The position numbers were made by a program, and so were the translations under genes. Below are positions 25,704 through 34,335 of a DNA stretch of 64,000 nt, piece after piece. Origin of the DNA: CAIRDP01 sp037138335 (GTDB lineage: Bacteria; Bacteroidota; Bacteroidia; Bacteroidales; FEN-979); contig JBAXIO010000017.1 of assembly GCA_037138335.1 (NCBI GenBank), positions 22,228-86,227 on the forward strand. Direction: 5' to 3'. The notes under the pieces were generated by a model. The model was not told the DNA's origin. It ran no database searches and saw nothing but the letters and a program-made list of their open reading frames with translations. Each line of letters starts with the position of its first letter. The first letter of the stretch is position 1.

Positions 25704-28229
25704 ATGATGCAGAAACTGCTCTACCTACTTTTTTTTTGCTCTCTGCTTCATTTCGCCACGGCCGGCATACCACATAATATTGATCTGAATGGATCCTGGG
25801 AGTTCCGCCAGGCAGGTACCGCCGCATGGTATCCTGCATCGGTCCCCGGTTGTGTACAGCTCGACTTGCTGAAAAACAGGATTATTCCTGATCCGTTTTA
25901 TCGTACCAACGAGGATAGCGTTCAGTGGGTTGCCACGAAGGACTGGGAATACCGCAGGGTCTTTTTTGCCGGCCCCGAAATGCTGTCATCGGGGCATATC
26001 GACCTGGTATTTGAAGGGCTCGATACCTATGCTAAGGTCTTCCTGAACGATTCCCTGCTGATTGCGACAAACAATATGTTCAGGGAATGGAAAGCTGAGA
26101 ATATAAAACGAATGCTTAAGCCGGGGAACAACGTGATACGGGTCCTTTTCCTCTCAGTGATAAATCAAAATAATGAGATTTACAGCAAGCTGAATATCAA
26201 ACTCCCTGGAGATGAGAAAGTAGTTTGCCGCAAGGCTGCCTATAATTTCGGATGGGACTGGGGGCCTAAACTGGTCACAATGGGGCTTTGGAAACCTGTA
26301 TATCTCAGCATGTACAGAAATATTGAATTGCAGGATGCACGGTTCATTCAGAAAAAACTTAGCGATTCTGCAGCCTTTATGTCGGGAGTTTTTACAATCT
26401 ATTCTGATACGGCAGTTACTGCCATTATCAGGGTCGATAATGATTCCATTCCTCTTGCCACACATTCCGTTTCTTTAAATAAGGGGAAAAACATCATCCG
26501 TCTTGATTTTATAATCCGTAATCCGAAACTCTGGTGGCCTAACGGCATGGGGTCACCATTCCTGTATCCATTGAATTATTATTGTTTTCTTGCGGATGAG
26601 ATGGTTGGTAAAGGCCGGCGAAAGGTTGGATTGCGGACCATCGAACTTAAACAGGAAAAAGACAGTATTGGTGACAGCTTTACGTTTCTTGTCAATCATA
26701 TGCCGGTTTTCATAAAAGGCGCAAATTACATTCCCCAGGACAATTTTCCTTCCCGGGTCGCCGATTCAACATACAGGACCCTTCTGGAGGAAGTTAAAAG
26801 CCTTAACATGAACATGCTCCGGGTCTGGGGAGGAGGCATCTATGAAAAGGATATCTTTTACGATCTCTGTGATGAATCGGGGATCATGATCTGGCAGGAT
26901 TTTATGTTTGCCTGCGCTGTTTACCCGGGGAGCAGGGAGTTTTTGCAGAATGCTGATATCGAATCAGCCCAGAATATAGTGCGCCTCCGGAATCATCCCT
27001 GCCTTGCCCTTTGGTGCGGGAACAATGAGATCGATGAGGGCTGGAAGAACTGGGGATGGATACAGCAATATAATTATACACCCCTTGACTCCGCCCTGGT
27101 CTACCAGGGGTATAAGGACCTTTTTACCGTTGTGCTCAGAAATAATGTGGAACACTTTGATACACTAAGGCCTTATATAGCCTCTTCTCCCCTTTTCGGA
27201 TGGGGCAGGCCGGAGAGCAGGCGCAGCGGTGACATGCATTACTGGGGCGTCTGGTGGGGGAAGTATCCCTTCTCGGTTTACAAGGAAAATACAGGGCGTT
27301 TTATGTCGGAATACGGCTTCCAGGCGTTCCCCGACATAAGCAGTTTAAGGCAGATTGCCAGGCCCGGCGACCTGCAGCCCGGATCTGCTGTGATGAAAGT
27401 CCACCAGAAACATCCAACCGGCTATGAGACCATTGACGAATATTTAATACGTGAGTTTAAACGTCCGGCGGATTTTGAATCCTATGCTTATGTTAGCCAG
27501 GTACTCCAGGCTGAAGGAATAAAAACCGCTATCGAAGCCCATCGCAGGGCCATGCCAAGGTGCATGGGGACATTATTCTGGCAGTATAATGATTGCTGGC
27601 CGGTGGTTTCCTGGTCAGCCAGGGATTATTACGGCTCACCAAAAGCCCTGCATTTTTATTTGCAGAAGGAATTTAACGATATGCTGGTTTCTCCTGTAAT
27701 TGAGAAAGGAAGGCTAAGGGTATATGTTATTTCCGACCGGTCCTCGGCAACCAGGGGGATTCTGAGAATACGAATCACTGATTTCAATGGAAAGGTGCTC
27801 AGGGACAGTTCTCAAAGACTTACCATTGCCAGGCTTACTTCCTCATGCCGCTTCGATGCAGATTCCTCCTCCTTCATGAAAGGTATTGACCCTTGTAAAG
27901 TTGTGCTTACAGCTTTATTTATCACTGAAGACGGCGGTCATCAGCAATACAGAAACTCTTATTATTTTGTTCCGGTCAAAGATTTGGCGCTCGAAAAATC
28001 TGTTATCACGAAAGAACTGACGGAAATCCCCGGTGGTTATAAGATCACCCTGAGAAGCGGCAAACTTGCGAGGAATGTCTGGCTTTCATCAGATATCACC
28101 GGAAAGTTCTTAAAAAATTATGAAGATATCATGCCGGGCGAACCCCTGGAAATCTTCTTTATGACATCATACAAGCATCAGGACCTTCCTGATAAAATCA
28201 GGATCCGTTCAATCCGTGACACTTATTAG
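25704..28229 (+). CDS. Beta-mannosidase, glycoside hydrolase family 2
   Basis: 841 residues with a signal peptide (LLYLLFFCSLLHFATAG). The domain order fits GH2 beta-mannosidases: jelly-roll N-terminus (DLNGSWEFRQAG, WYPASVPGCVQLDLL), Ig-like middle, TIM barrel with RVWGGGIYEKDIFYDLCDE, acid/base Glu in WCGNNEIDEGW near 438, and nucleophile Glu in FMSEYGFQAFPD near 535, then two beta domains. It removes terminal beta-mannose, for example the core Man-beta-GlcNAc of N-glycans or manno-oligosaccharides. It heads a same-strand block including the GH92 alpha-mannosidase 11 bp downstream, which favours glycoprotein glycans. Confidence 0.92.
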   Translation: MMQKLLYLLFFCSLLHFATAGIPHNIDLNGSWEFRQAGTAAWYPASVPGCVQLDLLKNRIIPDPFYRTNEDSVQWVATKDWEYRRVFFAGPEMLSSGHIDLVFEGLDTYAKVFLNDSLLIATNNMFREWKAENIKRMLKPGNNVIRVLFLSVINQNNEIYSKLNIKLPGDEKVVCRKAAYNFGWDWGPKLVTMGLWKPVYLSMYRNIELQDARFIQKKLSDSAAFMSGVFTIYSDTAVTAIIRVDNDSIPLATHSVSLNKGKNIIRLDFIIRNPKLWWPNGMGSPFLYPLNYYCFLADEMVGKGRRKVGLRTIELKQEKDSIGDSFTFLVNHMPVFIKGANYIPQDNFPSRVADSTYRTLLEEVKSLNMNMLRVWGGGIYEKDIFYDLCDESGIMIWQDFMFACAVYPGSREFLQNADIESAQNIVRLRNHPCLALWCGNNEIDEGWKNWGWIQQYNYTPLDSALVYQGYKDLFTVVLRNNVEHFDTLRPYIASSPLFGWGRPESRRSGDMHYWGVWWGKYPFSVYKENTGRFMSEYGFQAFPDISSLRQIARPGDLQPGSAVMKVHQKHPTGYETIDEYLIREFKRPADFESYAYVSQVLQAEGIKTAIEAHRRAMPRCMGTLFWQYNDCWPVVSWSARDYYGSPKALHFYLQKEFNDMLVSPVIEKGRLRVYVISDRSSATRGILRIRITDFNGKVLRDSSQRLTIARLTSSCRFDADSSSFMKGIDPCKVVLTALFITEDGGHQQYRNSYYFVPVKDLALEKSVITKELTEIPGGYKITLRSGKLARNVWLSSDITGKFLKNYEDIMPGEPLEIFFMTSYKHQDLPDKIRIRSIRDTY

Positions 28230-28240
28230 ACTATTTTAAT

Positions 28241-31174
28241 ATGAGACAGTTCGTAATCCTGGGAATCCTGATCCTGTCTGTAATCCTGCATTCCTGTAAA
28301 GAAGAAAAAAGACCACCTTCAGGTTTCGTCGATCCGTTTATAGGAACAGGCGGCCATGGACATACCTATCCCGGGGTGAGCCTGCCTTTCGGTATGATAC
28401 AGCTTAGCCCCGATACCCGGCTTGAGGGTTGGGATGGTTGCTCAGCCTATCATAACAGCGATTCGGTGATCTATGGCTTCAGCCATACGCATCTCAGCGG
28501 GACAGGCTGTTCCGATTACGGGGACATTCTCATCATGCCGGTCAAAGGCCCGTCAGTGCTGGATAATTACGGATTCCGGTCGGGTTTCAGGAAATCCACC
28601 GAAAAAGCCAGTCCAGGGTACTATTCCGTTGAACTTGACAAGCCGGGAGTTAACGCTGAGTTCACTACCACCCTCAGGACAGGGATGCACCGCTATACGT
28701 TTAAGGACCCTGCCGGTGCCGCCGTAGTGCTCGACCTCAGGCACCGGGACCTGGTGCTGGATGCAAGTTTGAAAATTTCCGGCCCTGATGAAATAGAAGG
28801 AATGCGCACTTCACAGGCATGGGCAGCAAGACAAACCCTTTTTTTTGTAATCAGGTTTTCAAAGCCCATTTCAGCCTCCAGAATACAGTCTGAAGGGAAA
28901 GACATCCCCGGCATTCATGAATTGCGCGGTACCGATATCAAAGCTGAGTTCAGTTTCGCTCTGGGCAAAGAGGAGCCCCTGATGCTTAAGATCGGGATTT
29001 CAGCCCTCAGTGCCGAAGGCGCAAGGAACAACCTCGAAAAGGAAAATCCCGGCTGGGATTTTAATTTAGTTGAAAGATCGGCGTCCGAAGCCTGGAATAA
29101 GGAATTGGGCAAAATCACTGTCGAAGGCGGGAGTGCCGATCAGAAAACCATCTTTTACACTGCCTTATACCATACACAGCTCAGCCCGAATCTATATATG
29201 GACGCCGATGGACAGTATCTCGGAAGGGATATGAAATCTCATTCTGCGAAAGGGTTTGATTATTATACCGTGTTTTCTCTCTGGGACACTTACAGGGCGG
29301 AGCATCCACTGCTCACCCTGACCGACAGAAAACGTACGAACGACTTTATCAATACGTTTCTAAGGCAGTACCAGGAGAGCGGCAAACTGCCGGTTTGGGA
29401 GCTTTCGGCAAATGAAACCGGTTGCATGATTGGATACCATTCGGTACCGGTTATTGCCGACGCATACTTAAAAGGTATAACAGGTTTCGATGCGGAATTG
29501 GCTCTGAAGGCGATGAAGAACAGCGCAGAGCAAGATGAACTCGGACTGAAGTACTATAAGACCATAGGATATATTCCCTCCGACGAGGAAGGCGAGTCCG
29601 TTTCAAAAACATTAGAGTATGCATACGATGACTGGTGTATTGCCCAAATGGCGAAATCACTGGGAAAAACGTATGATTATAACATATACATACGCCGGGC
29701 CCAATACTACAAGAACCTCTATGATCACTCAACCGGGTTCATGCGTGCCAAAGCCAATTCAGGCTGGTTCTCCCCTTTTGACCCGGCGGAAGTTAATTTC
29801 AATTACACTGAAGCTAATGCCTGGCAATATAGTTTTTATGTTCCCCAGGACATCAGCGGCTTAATGAACCTGATGGGTGGCAGGGATAGTTTTTCAGTAA
29901 AACTTGATTCTATGTTCAATGCATCCTCAGCTACTTCAGGAAGGGAGCAGGCTGATATTTCGGGCATGATTGGCCAGTACGCTCATGGCAATGAACCCAG
30001 CCATCATATAGCTTACCTTTACGATTATGCCGGCCAGCCCTGGAAAACACAAAGGCTTATCCACACAATATGCAGCCGGTTGTACAACAATGATCCCGAC
30101 GGTTTATGCGGCAATGAAGATTGCGGACAAATGAGTGCCTGGTATGTTCTCAGCGCAATGGGTTTTTACCCGGTTGTCCCGGCCTCCGGGGTATATGCTA
30201 TCGGCAGCCCTCTGTTTTCCAAGGTTTCCATTCATCTTGAGAACGGGAAAACTTTTACCATTGAGGCGAAAAATATCAGCGCGAAAAATTTTTACATCAA
30301 GTCTGCAACTCTTAACGGCCAGCCCTATAGTAAATGTTACATTACCCATTCCGATATTATGAACGGAGGTACCTTGTCGTTTACCATGTCGCCAGAACCT
30401 GATACCCTTTGGGGAAGCAGGCAGGGTGATTTCCCAGTCTCATCCATCAGCGGGAACCTGATAACTCCTGTGCCGGCAGTGGAAAAAGCTCAAAAAACGT
30501 TCATGGACTCAACTTCCCTGGTCTTGTCATGCCCTGTTCCCGGTTCGAAAATATATTTTACACTTGACGGGAAAGAACCAGATGAAAAATCGGCCCTTTA
30601 TTCAGGAGCTGTCCGTATCGATAAAACCACAAAACTTAAAGCCTTTGCAGCAGCCACTGGATGTGAAAGGAGTTTCGTTATTGAAGCCACATTCATGAAA
30701 ATTCCAAAAAACAGGAAAATCAATTTGCTGACGAAATATTCAGGGCAGTATTCGGGCGGAGGAGACCTCGCCCTGGTTGATTTCATCAGGGGCGGAAAAA
30801 ATTTTAAAACAGGCGGCTGGCAGGGTTACGAAGGTGTTGATGTTTCGGCAGTCATAGACCTCGGATCAGTTCAGGCTGTACATGAACTCTCGCTCGGCTG
30901 TTACCAGGACCAGGGTGCCTGGATATTCATGCCACTGGAAGTGAAATTTGCGTTTTCACGCGATAATATAACTTATACGGCACTCCCTGTTGTCACAAAT
31001 ACGGTTGATGAAAAAACAAATGGGGCGGTAACCAAAGATTTTACGCTTAAACCTTCAGGGGTTTCGGCAAGGTATATCAAAGTCGTTGCTGTTAACCGTG
31101 GTAATTGCCCGGCCTGGCATCCCGGGGCCGGTAAAAAAGCCTGGCTCTTTGTTGATGAAATCCTTATCAGATGA
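28241..31174 (+). CDS. GH92 alpha-mannosidase with C-terminal CHB_HEX-like and discoidin-like domains
   Basis: 977 residues. The lipoprotein-type signal ends at Cys in LSVILHSCKEEK. The GH92 catalytic region at about 25-750 shows VDPFIGTGGHGHTYPGVSLPFG, FSHTHLSGTGCSDYGD, SLWDTYRAEHPL and NEDCGQMSAWYVLSAMGFYPV. Residues of about 755-830 look like a chitobiase C-terminal beta domain (KIYFTLDGKEPDE), and 835-977 like an F5/8 discoidin carbohydrate-binding module (GGDLALVDFIRGGKNF, ARYIKVVAVNRG). GH92 enzymes are calcium-dependent exo-alpha-mannosidases acting on N-glycans and yeast mannan. It overlaps the next gene by 4 bases. Confidence 0.93.
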   Translation: MRQFVILGILILSVILHSCKEEKRPPSGFVDPFIGTGGHGHTYPGVSLPFGMIQLSPDTRLEGWDGCSAYHNSDSVIYGFSHTHLSGTGCSDYGDILIMPVKGPSVLDNYGFRSGFRKSTEKASPGYYSVELDKPGVNAEFTTTLRTGMHRYTFKDPAGAAVVLDLRHRDLVLDASLKISGPDEIEGMRTSQAWAARQTLFFVIRFSKPISASRIQSEGKDIPGIHELRGTDIKAEFSFALGKEEPLMLKIGISALSAEGARNNLEKENPGWDFNLVERSASEAWNKELGKITVEGGSADQKTIFYTALYHTQLSPNLYMDADGQYLGRDMKSHSAKGFDYYTVFSLWDTYRAEHPLLTLTDRKRTNDFINTFLRQYQESGKLPVWELSANETGCMIGYHSVPVIADAYLKGITGFDAELALKAMKNSAEQDELGLKYYKTIGYIPSDEEGESVSKTLEYAYDDWCIAQMAKSLGKTYDYNIYIRRAQYYKNLYDHSTGFMRAKANSGWFSPFDPAEVNFNYTEANAWQYSFYVPQDISGLMNLMGGRDSFSVKLDSMFNASSATSGREQADISGMIGQYAHGNEPSHHIAYLYDYAGQPWKTQRLIHTICSRLYNNDPDGLCGNEDCGQMSAWYVLSAMGFYPVVPASGVYAIGSPLFSKVSIHLENGKTFTIEAKNISAKNFYIKSATLNGQPYSKCYITHSDIMNGGTLSFTMSPEPDTLWGSRQGDFPVSSISGNLITPVPAVEKAQKTFMDSTSLVLSCPVPGSKIYFTLDGKEPDEKSALYSGAVRIDKTTKLKAFAAATGCERSFVIEATFMKIPKNRKINLLTKYSGQYSGGGDLALVDFIRGGKNFKTGGWQGYEGVDVSAVIDLGSVQAVHELSLGCYQDQGAWIFMPLEVKFAFSRDNITYTALPVVTNTVDEKTNGAVTKDFTLKPSGVSARYIKVVAVNRGNCPAWHPGAGKKAWLFVDEILIR

Positions 31175-32061
31175 GTAACAGCAAAATTAAAGCCGACCTG
31201 ATCCTTTTACTTGCTGCGGCGATCTGGGGATTTGCATTTGTGGCCCAGCGTGTGGGGATGGATTATGTTGGTCCGTTTACATATAACGGCATCAGGTTTA
31301 CTCTCGGGTTACTGGTACTGCTCCCCCTTTTATACAATAAACTCCGCAAAGGCAAACAGCTCTTGAATCCGGGATCCTCAATCGACCGTCGTAAGATCCT
31401 TTATGGCTCCATGTTTACCGGGCTGCTGTTATTTACCGGGGTTGCTTTGCAGCAGCTGGGGCTTCAAACGACCACTGCCGGTAAGGCAGGGTTTTTAACT
31501 GAACTTTATGTTGTGTTTGTCCCAGTTATAGGTTTGTTCTTCGGGCAGAGGAGCAATTTGTTCATTTGGGCCGGGATGTTTATTTCTGTTACAGGCCTTT
31601 ATCTGCTATGCATAACCACGGGTTTCAACCTGGGTGCAGGTGATTCCCTCGTACTGATGTGCTCTTTTGTGTTTAGCTTTCATGTGCTGTTCATCGGCTG
31701 GCTTTCTCCCCGTATGGATTCCATTTTGCTTGCGGTGATTCAATTTACTATCACTGCAGTGCTGAACCTGGTTGTGGCATTTTCCATTGAAACGGTTAAC
31801 CTTGCCAAAGTGTTCCAGGCATGGCTCCCTCTCACTTATGGCGGGATATTGTCGGTTGGCGTGGCCTATACGCTTCAGATCATCGCCCAGAAAACAGCCC
31901 ATCCTGCGTATGTCAGCATCATACTTGGCCTGGAAGCAGTTTTTGCGGTCATCGGAGGAATGATGCTACTGGGAGAGACTATGACAATGCGGATGGTTGG
32001 CGGCTGTTTACTGATGCTGGCCGGAACCGTTTTGGTCCAGTTAAAAGGCAAATCCACATGA
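31171..32061 (+). CDS. EamA/DMT-family transporter
   Basis: 296 residues with ten predicted membrane helices in two EamA repeats: LILLLAAAIWGFAFVAQRVG opens repeat 1 and SLVLMCSFVFSFHVLFIGWL opens repeat 2. Closing blocks are TAGKAGFLTELYVVFVP and AYVSIILGLEAVFAVIGGMM. It is probably a metabolite exporter or importer of unknown substrate. It is coupled by ATGA overlap to GH92. Confidence 0.88.
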   Translation: MSNSKIKADLILLLAAAIWGFAFVAQRVGMDYVGPFTYNGIRFTLGLLVLLPLLYNKLRKGKQLLNPGSSIDRRKILYGSMFTGLLLFTGVALQQLGLQTTTAGKAGFLTELYVVFVPVIGLFFGQRSNLFIWAGMFISVTGLYLLCITTGFNLGAGDSLVLMCSFVFSFHVLFIGWLSPRMDSILLAVIQFTITAVLNLVVAFSIETVNLAKVFQAWLPLTYGGILSVGVAYTLQIIAQKTAHPAYVSIILGLEAVFAVIGGMMLLGETMTMRMVGGCLLMLAGTVLVQLKGKST

Positions 32062-32092
32062 ACCATTTTCATGAGATCCGAAAATTGAAAAT

Positions 32093-33439
32093 ATGAAACA
32101 GACGTACAGATTTTTATTTATTGCCCTGTCCATGCTGTTGCCATGGCTGGCTGTGGCCCAGGATATGGCATCCCTAACACCTGTAAGCAGCAGCGAACAA
32201 TTTCGTTTCGATGACTTCTTTTTCAACAAAACCCTTCGCATAGATTATTTCCTGGCAGGGGACAGATCAGGGGAAGGTGTTTTTTTTCGTGAAATGAGGG
32301 AGGAACCCAATTACGGCGGGCCTCATAAGAACCTGCTTGCATTAAAGAATACCGGGACATACCGTTACCTGCTAATCGATTCCGCTTCGGGGGAGCTGTT
32401 GTTTTCAAAAGGATTCTGCAGCCTGTTCCAGGAGTGGCAGGGAACTCCTGAAGCAAAGGAGATCCGAAGGGCCTTCCCGATGGTAGCGGTAATGCCGTTC
32501 CCGAAGAAGACAATGCAATTTGTAATTGAAAAAAGATCCTATGAAACAGGGGTATTCGGAAAATTGTTCGAAATGAAGATAAAGCCGGATGACTATTTTA
32601 TCCTGAAAGACAGCATCCACAGGTTTAAAACGGAAAGACTGCTGTATTCGGGGGACCCTTCAACCCATGTTGACATAGCCTTTCTTGCTGAAGGGTATAC
32701 GGAAACAGAAATGCCAAAATTCCTGTCCGACGCCCGTTCCATGGCTGATTATTTCTTATCGGTTGAGCCTTACAGCAATTTTCGTGACAGGTTTAACTTC
32801 TATGCAGTGAGTTCTCCTTCCGACGAATCAGGAGTAAGCATACCCGGCAAGGAATTGTACGTAAACACCAGTATTCACAGCAGTTTCTATACGTTTGACA
32901 TGGATCGTTACCTTACCAGTTTCGATACCAGGTCCATTTATGACATTGCCGCCAATGTTCCGTATGATGCAATTTTTGTGCTTGTCAATTCGAAGCGCTA
33001 TGGAGGGGGTGGCTTTTATAACCATTACTGTGAAGGGACTGTTGATAACCAGTATTCAAAGATTGTCGCAATTCATGAGTTCGGCCATTCTTTTGCCGGG
33101 CTGGCCGATGAATATTACAACTCCGAAGTAAGCTATTCTGACTTTTACAATCTTAAAGTCGAACCATGGGAGGCGAATCTGACAACCAATGTTGATTTTA
33201 CATCAAAATGGAAGGCAATGGTGACACCAGGATTGCCTTTGCCAACGCCCAGGGAACCCGGGTTCAAGGATGCTACCGGTATGTTTGAAGGCGGAGGGTA
33301 CGTGGGCAAGGGAATCTACAGCCCGTCAATGGATTGCAGGATGAAATCAAACGAGGCCGGTGGATTTTGCCCCGTTTGCCGGAAAGCAATAGTCAGGATG
33401 ATCCGGTATTATTCGGGGCTGGAAAAGGAGAGTAATTAA
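32093..33439 (+). CDS. Secreted M64-family zinc peptidase (IgA peptidase M64)
   Basis: 448 residues with a signal peptide (FLFIALSMLLPWLAVAQ). The extended zinc motif HEFGHSFAGLADEY near residue 330 is diagnostic of M64, with the metzincin-like spacing HExGHxxxxxxDE. Other conserved segments are HVDIAFLAEGYTETEMPKF and NVPYDAIFVLVNSKRYGGGG. A C-terminal group CRMKSNEAGGFCPVC may form a disulfide or metal site. It likely degrades host or environmental glycoproteins outside the cell, in line with the mannosidases upstream and the hydroxyproline enzyme downstream. Confidence 0.9.
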   Translation: MKQTYRFLFIALSMLLPWLAVAQDMASLTPVSSSEQFRFDDFFFNKTLRIDYFLAGDRSGEGVFFREMREEPNYGGPHKNLLALKNTGTYRYLLIDSASGELLFSKGFCSLFQEWQGTPEAKEIRRAFPMVAVMPFPKKTMQFVIEKRSYETGVFGKLFEMKIKPDDYFILKDSIHRFKTERLLYSGDPSTHVDIAFLAEGYTETEMPKFLSDARSMADYFLSVEPYSNFRDRFNFYAVSSPSDESGVSIPGKELYVNTSIHSSFYTFDMDRYLTSFDTRSIYDIAANVPYDAIFVLVNSKRYGGGGFYNHYCEGTVDNQYSKIVAIHEFGHSFAGLADEYYNSEVSYSDFYNLKVEPWEANLTTNVDFTSKWKAMVTPGLPLPTPREPGFKDATGMFEGGGYVGKGIYSPSMDCRMKSNEAGGFCPVCRKAIVRMIRYYSGLEKESN

Positions 33440-33475
33440 AGTCAACCTTCAGCCGGGTATTACAAAGGCTTTAAC

Positions 33476-34276
33476 ATGATAAAAGGACTGGTTTTTGATA
33501 TAAGGAAATTTACAGTTCACGATGGTCCGGGTATCAGGTGTACTGTTTTTTTTAAAGGATGCCCCTTATCCTGCCGGTGGTGCCACAACCCCGAAAGCCA
33601 GTGCGGCTTGCCGGAGACAAGCACGAAATCGGTTTCGCTTGATGGCCGCATATTCACCGAAGAAGAAACGGCAGGTACCTGGATGGAGGTTGATGACATC
33701 CTCAAAGAAGTCGCAAAGGACCGGGTCTTTTATGATGAATCGGGAGGCGGCATAACCATCTCGGGCGGCGAACCGGCCAGCCAGCCTGAATTTTTGCTGT
33801 CACTGCTGAAAGAGCTTAAGGCCATCGGCCTTCATACAGCTTTGGATACCTGCGGGCATACTGAATGGAAGAACATGATGGCCACTATGGATTATATAGA
33901 TTTGTATCTTTATGACCTGAAGATAATCGATGAGGGTCTTCACCTGAAATATACGGGGGGGGCGAACAAACTCATCCTTGAGAACCTCAAAAAGCTGGCC
34001 GGCCTGGGAAAGAAGATCATTGTGAGGGTGCCGGTGGTTCCGGGGATCAATGATGATGATGAGAGCTTCAGGGCATTGTATTTGTATCTTGAACCCATTG
34101 GGAAAGCGCTGAATGAAATAAACCTCCTGCCCTATCATGCGGCAGCAGAAAGTAAATACAAGCGGTTTGGGAAGGAGAACCTCATGAAAGATATAAAGAG
34201 CCTGCCGAAGGAAGCTTTGATTAAGAGAAAGGAAGAACTGGAAGCTTTGGGATATGTGGTGAGGATAGGGGGATAA
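33476..34276 (+). CDS. Glycyl radical enzyme activating enzyme (radical SAM), without ferredoxin insert
   Basis: 266 residues. The radical SAM cluster motif is C29-x3-C33-x2-C36 in FFKGCPLSCRWCHNPES, preceded by the activase signature FTVHDGPGIRCTVF and followed by ITISGGEPASQPEFLLSLL. Most activases of dehydratase-type glycyl radical enzymes carry an eight-Cys ferredoxin domain between CHNPES and the SGGEP region. Here only about 30 residues with one extra Cys (C43) fill that space, as in the PFL activase layout. It should install the glycyl radical at G762 of the enzyme encoded 60 bp downstream, under anaerobic conditions. Confidence 0.9.
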   Translation: MIKGLVFDIRKFTVHDGPGIRCTVFFKGCPLSCRWCHNPESQCGLPETSTKSVSLDGRIFTEEETAGTWMEVDDILKEVAKDRVFYDESGGGITISGGEPASQPEFLLSLLKELKAIGLHTALDTCGHTEWKNMMATMDYIDLYLYDLKIIDEGLHLKYTGGANKLILENLKKLAGLGKKIIVRVPVVPGINDDDESFRALYLYLEPIGKALNEINLLPYHAAAESKYKRFGKENLMKDIKSLPKEALIKRKEELEALGYVVRIGG

Positions 34277-34314
34277 CTGGATAGCTGGATCACTGGATCA
34301 CTGGATCACTGGAT
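34277..34314. repeat. 8-bp tandem repeat between activase and glycyl radical enzyme
   Basis: Units ctggatag, ctggatca, ctggatca, ctggatca and a partial ctggat follow one another in the 59-bp gap. The array sits where the translation signals of the next gene would be expected to begin. Confidence 0.85.
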
Positions 34315-34335
34315 GGATAGTAATAAAGAGTTTAT

